From Verrucomicrobiaceae bacterium E54 (lineage in GTDB: Bacteria > Verrucomicrobiota > Verrucomicrobiia > Verrucomicrobiales > Akkermansiaceae), in contig JAKZES010000046.1 in assembly GCA_022548915.1 (NCBI GenBank), positions 1 through 43,120 of the forward strand: 43,120 bases of DNA, written 5' to 3'. A program made the position numbers and the translations under genes. How positions within the stretch are numbered: the first letter of the stretch is position 1; each line of letters starts with the position of its first letter. The notes beneath the pieces were generated by a model that did no database searches, had not been told where the DNA came from, and saw nothing but the letters and a program-made list of their open reading frames with translations. Positions 1-8,168 of the stretch are shown here, piece by piece.

Positions 1-84
1 TTCATCGCCGCTTTGATGGAGGCGATTCATCGCCGATGGCGCGGCTCGCATTGAAATGCTTCGCCAAAGCGGCGATGAATCGCC
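1..84. repeat. Nested inverted repeat at window edge
   Basis: Bases 1-15 are the exact reverse complement of bases 65-79, and 21-34 of 71-84. The units at 21-34 (GGCGATTCATCGCC) and 71-84 (GGCGATGAATCGCC) are each a 6 bp stem with a 2 nt centre. The whole could fold as one long hairpin or as two small ones. It lies upstream of hisF and may extend left of the window. Its role is unknown; a REP-like element is one reading. Confidence 0.6.
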
Positions 85-202
85 GCAGTCTAGAGGGGGA
101 TGCCTGCCGGCCGACAAGTCCCGGCCATGCCCACCACTTTCAGTGACACCCCCCGGTGCCCCCGGGATGGACAAGCAGGGCTGCGGGCGTTTTGCTCTCG
201 CG

Positions 203-967
203 GTGCTCGCGAAACGTATCATCCCCTGCCTCGACGTCACCGATGGCCGCGTGGTCAAGGGCGTCAACTTCGTCGACCTCATCGATGCCGGCGACCCGGT
301 CGAGAGCGCCATGGCCTACAACGAGCAGCAGGCCGACGAGCTGGTCTTTCTCGACATCACGGCCTCGTCGGACAACCGCGCGACGATGGCCGACGTCGTC
401 CGCCGCACCGCGCAGCACTGCTTCATCCCGCTGACCGTGGGAGGCGGCATCCGCACGGTGGCGAACATGCGCGAGATGCTGCTGGCCGGGGCCGACAAGG
501 TCGGCGTGAACACCGCGGCGGTGAACGATCCCAACCTGGTCGACGCCGGGGCCAAGGCCTTCGGTGCGCAGTGCATCGTGGTGGCGATCGACGCCAAGCG
601 CGAGCGACCGGGCAAGTGGGGCGTTTACACCCACGGCGGGCGGACCCCGGTCGGGCTCGATGCCGTCGAGTGGGCCAAGGAGGTCTGGCGGCGGGGCGCG
701 GGCGAGATCCTGCTCACCAGCATGGATGCCGATGGCACCCAGGCGGGCTACGACTGCGAGCTGACGGCGGCGGTTTCCGAAGCGGTCGGGATCCCGGTGA
801 TCGCCAGCGGCGGCGCCGGCAACCTGGACCACATGGTCGAGGTGCTGGACAAGGGCCGGGCCGATGCGGTGCTGGCGGCGAGCATCTTCCACTTCGGCAC
901 GCACACCGTGAGCGAGGCCAAGCGCCACTTCGCCGCGCGCGGCATCCCGGTGCGGCCGGAGCTTTGA
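203..967 (+). CDS. hisF: Imidazole glycerol phosphate synthase subunit HisF
   Basis: Cyclase subunit of IGP synthase. With the HisH glutaminase it converts PRFAR and ammonia to imidazole glycerol phosphate and AICAR in cytoplasmic histidine synthesis. The 254-residue (beta/alpha)8 barrel is the usual length. The catalytic aspartates fall at D11 (IPCLDV) and D130 (VVAIDAKR), the standard family numbering, which supports the GTG start at 203. The frame is open further upstream (ATG at 167 and 56), but those residues do not look like HisF. Phosphate-binding glycine motifs (LTVGGGIR near 78-84 and IASGGAGN near 200-207) are present. No other his genes are in the window, so it is not part of a his operon here. 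The next gene begins 3 bp downstream. Confidence 0.96.
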   Translation: MLAKRIIPCLDVTDGRVVKGVNFVDLIDAGDPVESAMAYNEQQADELVFLDITASSDNRATMADVVRRTAQHCFIPLTVGGGIRTVANMREMLLAGADKVGVNTAAVNDPNLVDAGAKAFGAQCIVVAIDAKRERPGKWGVYTHGGRTPVGLDAVEWAKEVWRRGAGEILLTSMDADGTQAGYDCELTAAVSEAVGIPVIASGGAGNLDHMVEVLDKGRADAVLAASIFHFGTHTVSEAKRHFAARGIPVRPEL

Positions 968-970
968 TCG

Positions 971-1744
971 ATGAAACGCTCGTGCTTCGGAACGCTGCTC
1001 GTGACCGCGCTGGTGGTCGGCGGGGCGGGATGGTGGTTCCGGGCGGATCTGAAGGGGCTGTGGGAACGCCACGGCGAACCGGTGCTGGTGATCGGCAAGG
1101 GCCCGCCGAAACCCGACCCCGACCGCTACGAGGTGCTCAAGGAGGAGACCGAGCGCTGGCGCCGGAACCTCGGCAGGCGCTACCGCGAGGCCGGCAGCGG
1201 GCGCGGGCGCGAGGCGGTCATCGACGAGGCGGCGGTGTTTCTCGAAACGGCCCTGCCGGACCTGATGAGGTGCTGGCTCGGCACGCCGTGGGATTTCAAC
1301 GGCCACTGCGAAACGCCGGGCGGCGGCACGATCGCCTGCGGCTACTTCGTGGCGACGGTCCTTCGCGATGCCGGATTCCGGGTCGACCGCTACCGACTCG
1401 CCCGACAGCCCTCGCAGAACATCCTGCGCACCTTCCTGCCGAAGAACGAGCTGTCGCTGCGGGTCGGCGTGCCCTATGAAACCTACGCCGCGGAGCTGCG
1501 GGGCATGGATGCCGGGATCCGCATCGTCGGGCTCGACACCCACGTCGGATTCATCGTCAGCCGCCCGGACGGGTTTCGCTTCGTGCACTCGTCCGGATCA
1601 TCGCCGTGGTGCGTGGTCGACGAAGCCGAGGCGGAGGCCGAAGTCCTGCGTCGCTCGAACTACCGGGTGCAGGGAAACCTGACGGCGAACCGGGAACTCG
1701 TGCGCAAGTGGCTGCTCGGCGAGAAGTTCACGGTGGTGCGCTGA
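971..1744 (+). CDS. Secreted/anchored NlpC/P60-like papain-fold protein
   Basis: A 257-residue protein with an N-terminal hydrophobic segment (about residues 5-23), probably an uncleaved anchor or signal peptide. The C-terminal half resembles the NlpC/P60 papain-like fold: a cysteine in TIACGYF (C123) opens the likely core helix, followed by a histidine in LDTHVGFIV (H191) and another in FRFVHSSG (H206). A cell-wall peptidase or amidase role is plausible, but the arrangement differs from textbook NlpC/P60, so substrate and activity are unknown. It lies 3 bp after hisF and is probably co-transcribed; prs converges on it from the other side with only 7 bp between. Confidence 0.55.
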   Translation: MKRSCFGTLLVTALVVGGAGWWFRADLKGLWERHGEPVLVIGKGPPKPDPDRYEVLKEETERWRRNLGRRYREAGSGRGREAVIDEAAVFLETALPDLMRCWLGTPWDFNGHCETPGGGTIACGYFVATVLRDAGFRVDRYRLARQPSQNILRTFLPKNELSLRVGVPYETYAAELRGMDAGIRIVGLDTHVGFIVSRPDGFRFVHSSGSSPWCVVDEAEAEAEVLRRSNYRVQGNLTANRELVRKWLLGEKFTVVR

Positions 1745-1751
1745 CGCCGCC

Positions 1752-2678
1752 CTACACGTCGAAGAGCGAGGTGACCGACTGGCCGCCGGCGATGCGGCGG
1801 ATGGCCTCGGCCATGAGACCGCCGATCCCGCAGACGTGGACCTTTTCGCCGCCGGCCTGCGGCACCGAGTCGGTGGTGATCACCTCCTCGATCGCCGAGT
1901 CCTTGATGCGCTGACGCCCCAGTTCGCCGAGAACGGCATGGGACACGCCGGCGAACACCCGCCGGGCTCCATGCCGTGCGAGGATTTCCGCCGCCGCGCA
2001 CAGGGTCCCGGCGGTCTCGGTCATGTCGTCGACCAGCATCACGTCGCGACCCTCGACCTCGCCGATGACATTCATCGCCTCGACCTGGGTCGCGCTGACC
2101 CGGTGTTTCGCCACGATCGCGAGGTCGGTGCCGATCGCATCGGCGTAGGCCCGGGCGAGCTTGGTCCCCCCGACATCGGGCGAGACCACGGTGAGTCCGG
2201 AAGGGTCGCCGACCTTTTCCCGGATGTAGCCGATCAGCGCCGGCTTGGCGTAGAGGTGATCCACCGGGATGTCGAAGAACCCCTGGATCTGGGGCGCGTG
2301 CAGGTCCATCGTGAGGACCCGGTCGACCCCGGCGGAGGTCAGCAGGTTGGCCACCAGCTTGGCCGTGATCGGCACCCGCGGCTGGTCCTTCCGGTCCTGG
2401 CGGGCGTAGCCGAAGAAGGGAATGACCGCCGTGATGCGCTCGGCCGAGGCCCGCCGGGCGGCGTCGACCATGATCAGCAGCTCCATCACGTTGTGATTCG
2501 TCGGCGGGCAGGTCGGCTGGACGAGGAAGACATCCTCGCCGCGGATGTTCTCGTTGATCCGGACGAAGGTCTCCCCGTCGGGGAAGGCCGTCACGTGGAC
2601 ATCGGCCAGGGTCGTGTCCAACTCGGTGGCGATGCGCTCGGCAAGATCGCGGTGGGCGGTTCCACTGATGATTCTCAT
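1752..2678 (-). CDS. prs: Ribose-phosphate pyrophosphokinase
   Basis: Makes PRPP from ribose 5-phosphate and ATP for purine, pyrimidine, histidine and NAD synthesis. The 308-residue length from the ATG at 2678 fits the class I family. Visible motifs are the ATP-binding stretch PFFGYARQDRK (about 87-97), the conserved LTMDLHAPQIQGFF block (about 122-135) and the PRPP-binding loop LVDDMTETAGTL (about 215-226). The common form of that loop is VDDMIDTAGT; I-to-T and D-to-E here are mild changes. The reading frame stays open for 348 codons upstream of the chosen start, but that is the shadow of the exosortase gene. Convergent with the NlpC/P60-like gene and divergent from the exosortase gene, 72 bp away. 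Confidence 0.95.
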   Translation of the reverse strand: MRIISGTAHRDLAERIATELDTTLADVHVTAFPDGETFVRINENIRGEDVFLVQPTCPPTNHNVMELLIMVDAARRASAERITAVIPFFGYARQDRKDQPRVPITAKLVANLLTSAGVDRVLTMDLHAPQIQGFFDIPVDHLYAKPALIGYIREKVGDPSGLTVVSPDVGGTKLARAYADAIGTDLAIVAKHRVSATQVEAMNVIGEVEGRDVMLVDDMTETAGTLCAAAEILARHGARRVFAGVSHAVLGELGRQRIKDSAIEEVITTDSVPQAGGEKVHVCGIGGLMAEAIRRIAGGQSVTSLFDV

Positions 2679-2750
2679 GGGTCTTTGGGGGCGGCGGGCA
2701 GGATTGTTGACAGTCCGGATCCGCTCGGCAACCCTCCATGCACTCGATTG

Positions 2751-3701
2751 ATGGAACCCAAGCAGAAATCCGGGCCCTCCGCGGCATCCCTGCTCCCCGG
2801 CGTGATCGCCGTCGGCCTGGTCGTGGGCTTCTTTTACTTCATCGAGAAGGGTCTCGGGCCGGGCCAGGCCTACACGCCGACCGGCTGGTGGAAGAGCACG
2901 TGGAACGAGGTGACCGACTTCGAGCACGGCTTCCTCGTCCCGCTGATCACCATCGGCCTCATCATCTGGAAATGGCCGCGGCTCAAGGAGGCGCGCGAGA
3001 CCGCCGTCGAAAAGTCGATGTGGCTCGGGTTGCTGGTGGCGCTGGCGGGGGCCGGATTCTTCGTCCTCGCCCACCGCACCGGCCAACCCCGGCTGGCCTG
3101 CGGTGGCCTGCCGATGATCCTGTGGGGCTGCACGTGGTATTTCTGGGGCTGGAAGGTGGCAAAACTCACCGCCTTCCCCTTCTTCGTGCTGTGGCTGGCG
3201 ATTCCCGTGCCGCAGTTCCAGCAGGCGACCACCCACCTCCAGATTCTCTCGACCAAGCTCGCCCAGATCGGCTGCGGCTGGTTCGGCGTCGAAACGGAAG
3301 TCCGGGGAACCCAGATCTTCTCGCTGAACGACAACTGGGAGCCGCTGGAGATCAACGAAGGCTGCGGCGGGATCCGGTCGCTGATGGCGCTGATCCTCAT
3401 TTCCACCGTCTGGGCCTACGTCGCGAAGATGAGCCTGTGGAAGAAGGCCCTGCTCTGCGTCTCGGCGATCCCGCTGGCGATCATCGGCAACATGCTGCGC
3501 CTCACCTCCATCTTCGTCATCGCCGAATACGGCGATCCGGTCTTCGCCCGTGACACTTGGCACGACTGGTCCGGCCTCATCGTCTTCTACCCGATCTCGC
3601 TGCTTCTCCTGCTGACCCTGCATTCCTTCCTGGAAGGCGGCCTGACCCGTTTCCGCAAACCCCAGCTGACCCGCCGCGAGGTTGTAAAATCCACGGGCTG
3701 A
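2751..3701 (+). CDS. Exosortase
   Basis: Multi-pass membrane transpeptidase of the exosortase/archaeosortase family, expected to cleave C-terminal PEP-CTERM-like sorting tails and attach proteins to the cell surface. The predicted 316 residues contain several membrane segments and the family active site: cysteine in EINEGCGGIRS (C205), arginine in GNMLRLTS (R250) and histidine in DTWHDWSG (H271). The ATG at 2751 gives a short cytoplasmic lead before the first membrane helix (about 12-30); further upstream the frame reads through the prs region antisense. The next gene, 4 bp downstream, is the usual EpsI-type partner. No protein with an obvious PEP-CTERM tail is in the window, so the substrates must be elsewhere. 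Confidence 0.9.
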   Translation: MEPKQKSGPSAASLLPGVIAVGLVVGFFYFIEKGLGPGQAYTPTGWWKSTWNEVTDFEHGFLVPLITIGLIIWKWPRLKEARETAVEKSMWLGLLVALAGAGFFVLAHRTGQPRLACGGLPMILWGCTWYFWGWKVAKLTAFPFFVLWLAIPVPQFQQATTHLQILSTKLAQIGCGWFGVETEVRGTQIFSLNDNWEPLEINEGCGGIRSLMALILISTVWAYVAKMSLWKKALLCVSAIPLAIIGNMLRLTSIFVIAEYGDPVFARDTWHDWSGLIVFYPISLLLLLTLHSFLEGGLTRFRKPQLTRREVVKSTG

Positions 3702-3705
3702 AACG

Positions 3706-4437
3706 ATGATCCGCTTCTTCATTCCCGCCGCGCTGATGGCCGCCGTGATGTCGGCGATCTACTTGCTCCCGCCTCTGAACGAGGCGGAAAGCGCCATGGA
3801 CATGAAGATCGAGCCCTTCATCGGCGCATGGGAGACCCGGACCTACCCGCCCTCCGAACTCGAAATCAACATCCTCGCGAAGGATACCGAGTTCTCCAAG
3901 GCCCACTGCTTCCGCCGCCGGCTCGAGGAAATGTCGATCATCGACGGGGTTCCCGTGGACCGGATCGATCTCTCCATCGTGCTCTCGGGCCACGACCTCG
4001 CGACCTCGATCCACCGCCCGGAGCGCTGCATGCCCGCCCAGGGCCACCGCTCGATCCAGGGCTTCAAGGACGAGCTGGAGCTCGGTGACGGCAAGAAGAT
4101 CCCCGTCATGCGCCTGCTTTCCAAGCAGGGCATCGGCTACGGTCCGCCGGAGGACCGCCAGTTCATCACCCGCGATTGCCTCACCTATTATTTCTTCGTC
4201 GGCGAGCACGACATCACCCGCGACCACACCAAGCGAACCCTGATCGACATCAAGGACCGAGTGCTCCACGGCAAGGCCCAGCGCTGGGCCTACATCAGCG
4301 CGACCATGGCCTTCAGCGACTCGGAAGAGCGCGAGTTCGGCGGGCCGCCCAACTTCGAGATGGCCGACCGGAAAATCCGCCAACTCCTCAGGGAACTGGC
4401 CGATTCGAACATCGCCTGGGACCAGATCAATTCGTAG
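3706..4437 (+). CDS. Exosortase-associated EpsI-like protein (DUF3485 type)
   Basis: A 243-residue protein with one N-terminal membrane anchor (about 3-22) and a periplasmic domain. It carries the motif typical of EpsI-family proteins found beside or fused to exosortases: a histidine and cysteine in SIHRPERCMPAQG (H103, C108). The motif and the 4 bp gap after the exosortase gene make the assignment fairly safe. The molecular role of EpsI is not settled; these proteins accompany exosortase in exopolysaccharide loci. The 3' end overlaps the convergent O-antigen ligase gene by 11 bp. Confidence 0.8.
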   Translation: MIRFFIPAALMAAVMSAIYLLPPLNEAESAMDMKIEPFIGAWETRTYPPSELEINILAKDTEFSKAHCFRRRLEEMSIIDGVPVDRIDLSIVLSGHDLATSIHRPERCMPAQGHRSIQGFKDELELGDGKKIPVMRLLSKQGIGYGPPEDRQFITRDCLTYYFFVGEHDITRDHTKRTLIDIKDRVLHGKAQRWAYISATMAFSDSEEREFGGPPNFEMADRKIRQLLRELADSNIAWDQINS

Positions 4438-6352
4438 CGCCCGGCTCGGGGGGGCGCGGCCGCACCCTGGCATTCTCGAGGAAGCCGATCGACTGCTCGA
4501 CCTGCTTGCGGAATTCCTCCCGCTCGGGATTTCCCCAGCTTGCCTGTTCCTTCGCTTCGTCGAGAAGCTGCCGGACCCGGAGGAATTGCCACAGCGCCTC
4601 CTCGGACCGCCGTTCCTCCATCCATCGCCGGTGCCACAAGCCGTAGATGTGCTTGGCGTGGAAATAGCGGGCGGCGAAGGCTCCCTCCAGACCGCCTTGA
4701 AGCGCGATCGCCCGCTCGAAGGCCTCGTCCGCCTCCTCCGCGCGGCCCAATTCGGAAAGCGCGTTGGCGGCATTGAGCGCGAGCCCCGGATGGTGAGGAT
4801 GCTCGAGCGCGGCCTCGCGATAGAATTCCACGGCCCGCCGGTTCCAGTGCTGCCGTTCCTCGTCACTGGCCGCGGCCGCCGCCGCACGCCTCGAATAATT
4901 CCCGGCCTCCTCGATGAAGCGATGACCCGACCACCACCGCGAGGCCTGCTCGAGGCGGTCGACGGCGGCACCGGGGTTGGAATGGAGAAGGGAGGGATCG
5001 GCGTAGATCACCGGCCACACCGCATGCAGGCTGCGGGAGGCCTGAACCCCCAACCAGAGCAGGCAAACCCCGAGGACCCCACCGGTTCCGATCGCGCACA
5101 CCCCGCAGCTCGCCGGCCCCTTCTTCATCAGCAGTGCACCAAGTCCGAACAACAGGCCGAGCAGCATCGTCGACGGCAGCAGGTGGAAGACGAAGCTGAA
5201 GTTGGCCTGAACCAGCACGGCCGCTCCTGCCGCGAGCACCCCGGCCGCCACCGCATCCAGATGCTCGCTGTCGTCCTCCGAGCCAAGAAAGAGCCGCGAA
5301 AGCGCCAGCCATCCGACGAACCCGATCGGGATCAGCACCAGCACGGCCCCCACCGCGCCGTAGTCGGTGACGGTCTGCAGCAGCTCGTTGTGGACGAAGC
5401 GTTCGTTCTCGTCGCCCTTGCTGAAATCCCCCACCTCCCAGTGCCGGTTGCGTTCCCACGAAAAGGCGCGGCTGCCTCCTCCGGTGAGCGGATGGTCTCC
5501 CGCCACGCGCAACGCCAGGTCGATCCACTCCAACCGCGCCGAGTTGTCCGCCAGGCGGGCCATGTCACCATCGCCTCCCCGTTTCTCCACCACCTTGGAG
5601 AACAAGGCCCATCCCGCGACCGCCCCGCCCACGAGCAGCAGCGGGAAGGCGACCATCACGATCTTCGACCACCACAGCTTGCGGCGCCAGGCGAGGACTC
5701 CCGCGCACCCGACGAGGGCCATGATGCCGACCGCCATCGCCACCGTTCCTCCCCGCGAACCGGAAACCACCACCATCGCCCCGGACCAGACGGCCACGGT
5801 GACGAACAGGAACTTCAGGCCGACGTGGTCGCGAGAGAACAGACCGCGGGCCGCCAGCAAGAGCGCCACTCCGAGCGTGAAGTTGGCAAAATAGTTGTAG
5901 TGCCCGAAAAACCCGGTGGCGCCGGTCGCCGGGCGATGGTTATAGGGCCAGACGAAATCCGGATTCTGACTCTGCGCCACGGCAACCCCGAGATTGATCG
6001 CCAACACGAGGGCAAGCCCGACAAACAACCCGGGGATCGCCCGGTTGCCGGGGCGCAGACCGGAAACCACCCACGCCGTGGCCACCACCGCCAGGACCAG
6101 CATCGCATCCGCCCGGGCGAAGTCCATCACGTCGGAAGTGGCACCCCGGTAGAGGATCCAGCCGACCGCCGGCAGCATCGCCACCGCCAGCCCGTTCCAT
6201 CCTCCCCGGCCCCGGACCAGGGCACCCGCCCCCACCGCCAGGGCAAGCGCGACGAACGCCGGTCCCCAGCTCCACTCCGCCGTCTGCGCCCCGAAGACGA
6301 GCGCGAGCAGAAAGGAAGTCGCCAGTAACGTCACAGAGACCGTCTTCATCAC
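4427..6352 (-). CDS. O-antigen ligase/polymerase-family protein with TPR tail
   Basis: A 641-residue inner-membrane protein of the O-antigen ligase/polymerase family (Wzy_C type), which joins or polymerises lipid-linked glycans on the periplasmic side. About a dozen hydrophobic segments occupy residues 5-450. Family-like motifs are visible: GHYNYFANF (about 164-172), SGSRGGTVAM (about 208-217) and the loop motif VHNELLQTVTDYGAVGA (about 318-334). The C-terminal 170 residues are soluble and contain TPR-like helices (for example LALNAANALSELGRAEEADE). Whether it is the polymerase or the ligase cannot be told from sequence. It converges on EpsI with an 11 bp overlap. An octamer tandem array separates it from the upstream sugar transferase gene. 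Confidence 0.85.
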   Translation of the reverse strand: MMKTVSVTLLATSFLLALVFGAQTAEWSWGPAFVALALAVGAGALVRGRGGWNGLAVAMLPAVGWILYRGATSDVMDFARADAMLVLAVVATAWVVSGLRPGNRAIPGLFVGLALVLAINLGVAVAQSQNPDFVWPYNHRPATGATGFFGHYNYFANFTLGVALLLAARGLFSRDHVGLKFLFVTVAVWSGAMVVVSGSRGGTVAMAVGIMALVGCAGVLAWRRKLWWSKIVMVAFPLLLVGGAVAGWALFSKVVEKRGGDGDMARLADNSARLEWIDLALRVAGDHPLTGGGSRAFSWERNRHWEVGDFSKGDENERFVHNELLQTVTDYGAVGAVLVLIPIGFVGWLALSRLFLGSEDDSEHLDAVAAGVLAAGAAVLVQANFSFVFHLLPSTMLLGLLFGLGALLMKKGPASCGVCAIGTGGVLGVCLLWLGVQASRSLHAVWPVIYADPSLLHSNPGAAVDRLEQASRWWSGHRFIEEAGNYSRRAAAAAASDEERQHWNRRAVEFYREAALEHPHHPGLALNAANALSELGRAEEADEAFERAIALQGGLEGAFAARYFHAKHIYGLWHRRWMEERRSEEALWQFLRVRQLLDEAKEQASWGNPEREEFRKQVEQSIGFLENARVRPRPPEPGATN

Positions 6353-6366
6353 TTCATTCTCACCGG

Positions 6367-6446
6367 TACTTCAGTGTTTCGGTGTTTCGGTGTTTCGGTA
6401 CTTCAGTGTTTCGGTGTTTCAGTGTTTCGGTGTTTCGGTGTTTCCG
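6367..6446. repeat. Ten-unit octamer tandem array (TGTTTCGG)
   Basis: Ten consecutive 8 bp units: eight TGTTTCGG-like and two TACTTCAG. Flanking bases 6463-6477 carry the same motif inverted (CTACCGAAACACCGG), so the array end could fold back. It fills most of the gap between the O-antigen ligase start (6352) and the sugar transferase stop (6479). Because 8 is not a multiple of 3, a translated array would give an 8-residue period. Replication-slippage origin is likely. Confidence 0.9.
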
Positions 6447-6478
6447 AAATACCGAACGGCCGGCTACCGAAACACCGG

Positions 6479-7882
6479 CTACTTCGCTCCCCAGCCGAAG
6501 ATCACGGCCGGCACGGTCCTGAGGAGCAGCTTGATGTCCAGCCACAGGGACCAGTTGTCGATGTAGTGCAGGTCCATCTCCACCCACTTCTCGAAGCTGC
6601 TGATCCGGTTGCGCCCGGCACACTGCCACTCGCAGGTGATCCCGGGCTTCACGCTCAGGCGGCGCCGGTGCCCGGACTTCTGGAAGGCCTCGACCTCGTA
6701 GAGCGGAAGCGGACGCGGTCCGACCAGGCTCATGTCCCCCGTCAGCACGTTGAGCAGTTGCGGCAGCTCGTCGATGCTCAGCTTGCGCAGGATCGCCCCG
6801 AACTTGAAGATCCGCGGATCGTTCTCGAGCTTGAAGACCGGGCCGTCCATCTGGTTGCCATGCTCGTCCTTGATCTTGTCCAGCAGCTTGTCGGCATCCG
6901 GCACCATCGTCCGGAACTTCCACATCCGGAACGGCCGGCCATACTTGCCCGCGCGCTTCTGGAAGTAGAAGGCAGGACCGGGGCTGGCGATCCGGATCCC
7001 GACCCAGGCGAAGACCCACAGCGGCAGGGTGAGGAGGATGATGAGAAACGCCCCGACCCGGTCGAACACCGCCTTGACCGCCAGTTCCCAGGACAGGTCC
7101 GGCGTCGAGCGCAGGACCAGCATCGGCTTGTCGCCGAGCATGTCGAAGGTCGGGCGCGCCACCTGGGTGCGCATGAACGACGCCGCCACCCAGGCCTCGA
7201 TCCCCTGCAGTTCGCAGGCCTCGACGCACTCGGCGACCTTGCTGAAACCCGTTTCACCCGCCGCAATGATCACCCGCTCCACCGACTTTTCCTTCAGCAC
7301 GTCGTAGAGATCCTCCACCTGGTTCTCGCCCAGATCGAAACGGCCGACGACGTTGAGCCCCTCCATGATCTCCGGGTCGAGCTCGGCCAGGAACTCGTCC
7401 CGGTCCTCCCGGGACGCCGCGATCAGCACCCGCTCCTTGAGGTGCTCCTTCACCCCCCGCTGGCGCAGGTGGGCCGTGAGCATCCGGTCCCGTCCCAGGA
7501 TCAGCAGAAAGACGAAAAGCCCGCCCAGGCCGAGCACCACCCGGCTGCCCTCGGGAAGTTTGGCGAAGATGACCAGCAGCCCCAGCATCAGGGCCATGAC
7601 CAGCAGCGCGCGGAACAACTGCGAGACGGACTGGCCGAGGGTCTTCATCCGCAGCCGCTGGTAGAAGCGGAAGAACTCGAGAATCAGCGGCGTGAAGGGC
7701 ACGGCGATGTAGAGCATCCATGCCATGGAAAGGAGCCCGGCTTCGTCGGTCGGGGCCTCCCCGAGCCAATCGCGCACCGGATCCCGCAGCAGGTTGGCGA
7801 GATAGAAGCCAAACCACACCAATCCCGCGTCCACCAGTTGCAGGAACTGGATCGAAAAGGCTTCTTTTCGGCCGACGGGCAT
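6479..7882 (-). CDS. Exopolysaccharide polyprenyl glycosylphosphotransferase (sugar transferase)
   Basis: Initiating enzyme that moves a sugar-1-phosphate from a nucleotide sugar to undecaprenyl phosphate (WcaJ/CpsE-like). The N-terminal half has four hydrophobic segments and a soluble CoA-binding-like domain (ERVLIAASREDRDEF, RVIIAAGETG). The C-terminal catalytic domain carries the bacterial sugar transferase hallmarks: membrane segment, FYFQKRAGKYGRPF, MWKFRTMVPDADK, ELPQLLNVLTGDMSLVGPRP, and a tail ending in LLRTVPAV. The ATG at 7882 gives 467 residues; the frame extends to 7987, but the extra 35 residues are arginine/glycine-rich and unlike the family. The sugar specificity is not readable. 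Confidence 0.92.
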   Translation of the reverse strand: MPVGRKEAFSIQFLQLVDAGLVWFGFYLANLLRDPVRDWLGEAPTDEAGLLSMAWMLYIAVPFTPLILEFFRFYQRLRMKTLGQSVSQLFRALLVMALMLGLLVIFAKLPEGSRVVLGLGGLFVFLLILGRDRMLTAHLRQRGVKEHLKERVLIAASREDRDEFLAELDPEIMEGLNVVGRFDLGENQVEDLYDVLKEKSVERVIIAAGETGFSKVAECVEACELQGIEAWVAASFMRTQVARPTFDMLGDKPMLVLRSTPDLSWELAVKAVFDRVGAFLIILLTLPLWVFAWVGIRIASPGPAFYFQKRAGKYGRPFRMWKFRTMVPDADKLLDKIKDEHGNQMDGPVFKLENDPRIFKFGAILRKLSIDELPQLLNVLTGDMSLVGPRPLPLYEVEAFQKSGHRRRLSVKPGITCEWQCAGRNRISSFEKWVEMDLHYIDNWSLWLDIKLLLRTVPAVIFGWGAK

Positions 7883-7987
7883 GATTTTCCGGGGGTTCCG
7901 GAGGCGAGGTGATAGGCGAGCACCCGCCCCGGGGCAATCACGGAATTCTTTCAGCAAAAAGCGAAGTTCCTGTCCAGCCCGGCCCAT

Positions 7988-8002
7988 GGGTGGTCACCAC
8001 CC
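7988..8002. promoter_or_regulatory. Palindrome in divergent spacer
   Basis: GGGTGGTCACCACCC is a 15 bp palindrome about a central C, in the spacer between the divergently transcribed sugar transferase (start 7882) and the VanZ-like gene. It could be an operator or a small hairpin. There is no U-run, so it is not a convincing terminator. Function is inferred from position only. Confidence 0.3.
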
Positions 8003-8020
8003 CGGGGTGTGGTGGGTAAA

Positions 8021-8052
8021 ACTGAAAAGTTGAAAAGCTGAAATGCTGAAAT
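8021..8052. repeat. Octamer array (ACTGAAAA/GCTGAAAT)
   Basis: Four 8 bp units: ACTGAAAA, GTTGAAAA, GCTGAAAT, GCTGAAAT. The ATG at 8043 that opens the long VanZ frame is formed across the junction of units three and four, a reason to doubt it as the true start. Confidence 0.8.
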
Positions 8053-8062
8053 CGGAGGGCTT

Positions 8063-8121
8063 GCGGCTCTTCTCGTTTGCACTTTCGCCGTCAGCTCAAG
8101 GCACCCGCAACCGACTCCTTC
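8063..8121 (+). repeat. Degenerate right half of REP-like element A
   Basis: Aligns by eye with the right half of the REP-like element found elsewhere (family order: GCTCT..CTC, CGTCACCTC, then CACCTGCAA and CTCCTT). The left half is missing. It follows an octamer array, the same order seen at 20.8 and 23.3 kb. Confidence 0.4.
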
Positions 8122-8168
8122 GCGCCTTTTTGGTCGGCACGTCTGCCGGTCGCTGCTCTGCTGTCGCC

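Noticed and set aside
56-202. N-terminal extension of the hisF frame to 56
   Set aside because: HisF catalytic aspartates number correctly (D11, D130) only from the GTG at 203; upstream residues do not resemble the family.
140-1588. Long minus-strand frame opposite hisF
   Set aside because: Antisense shadow of two real genes; arginine- and histidine-rich, no family resemblance.
8043-8168. ATG at 8043 as the VanZ-like start
   Set aside because: The ATG sits in an octamer array and the following codons translate a degenerate REP-like fragment; GTG at 8169 is preferred.
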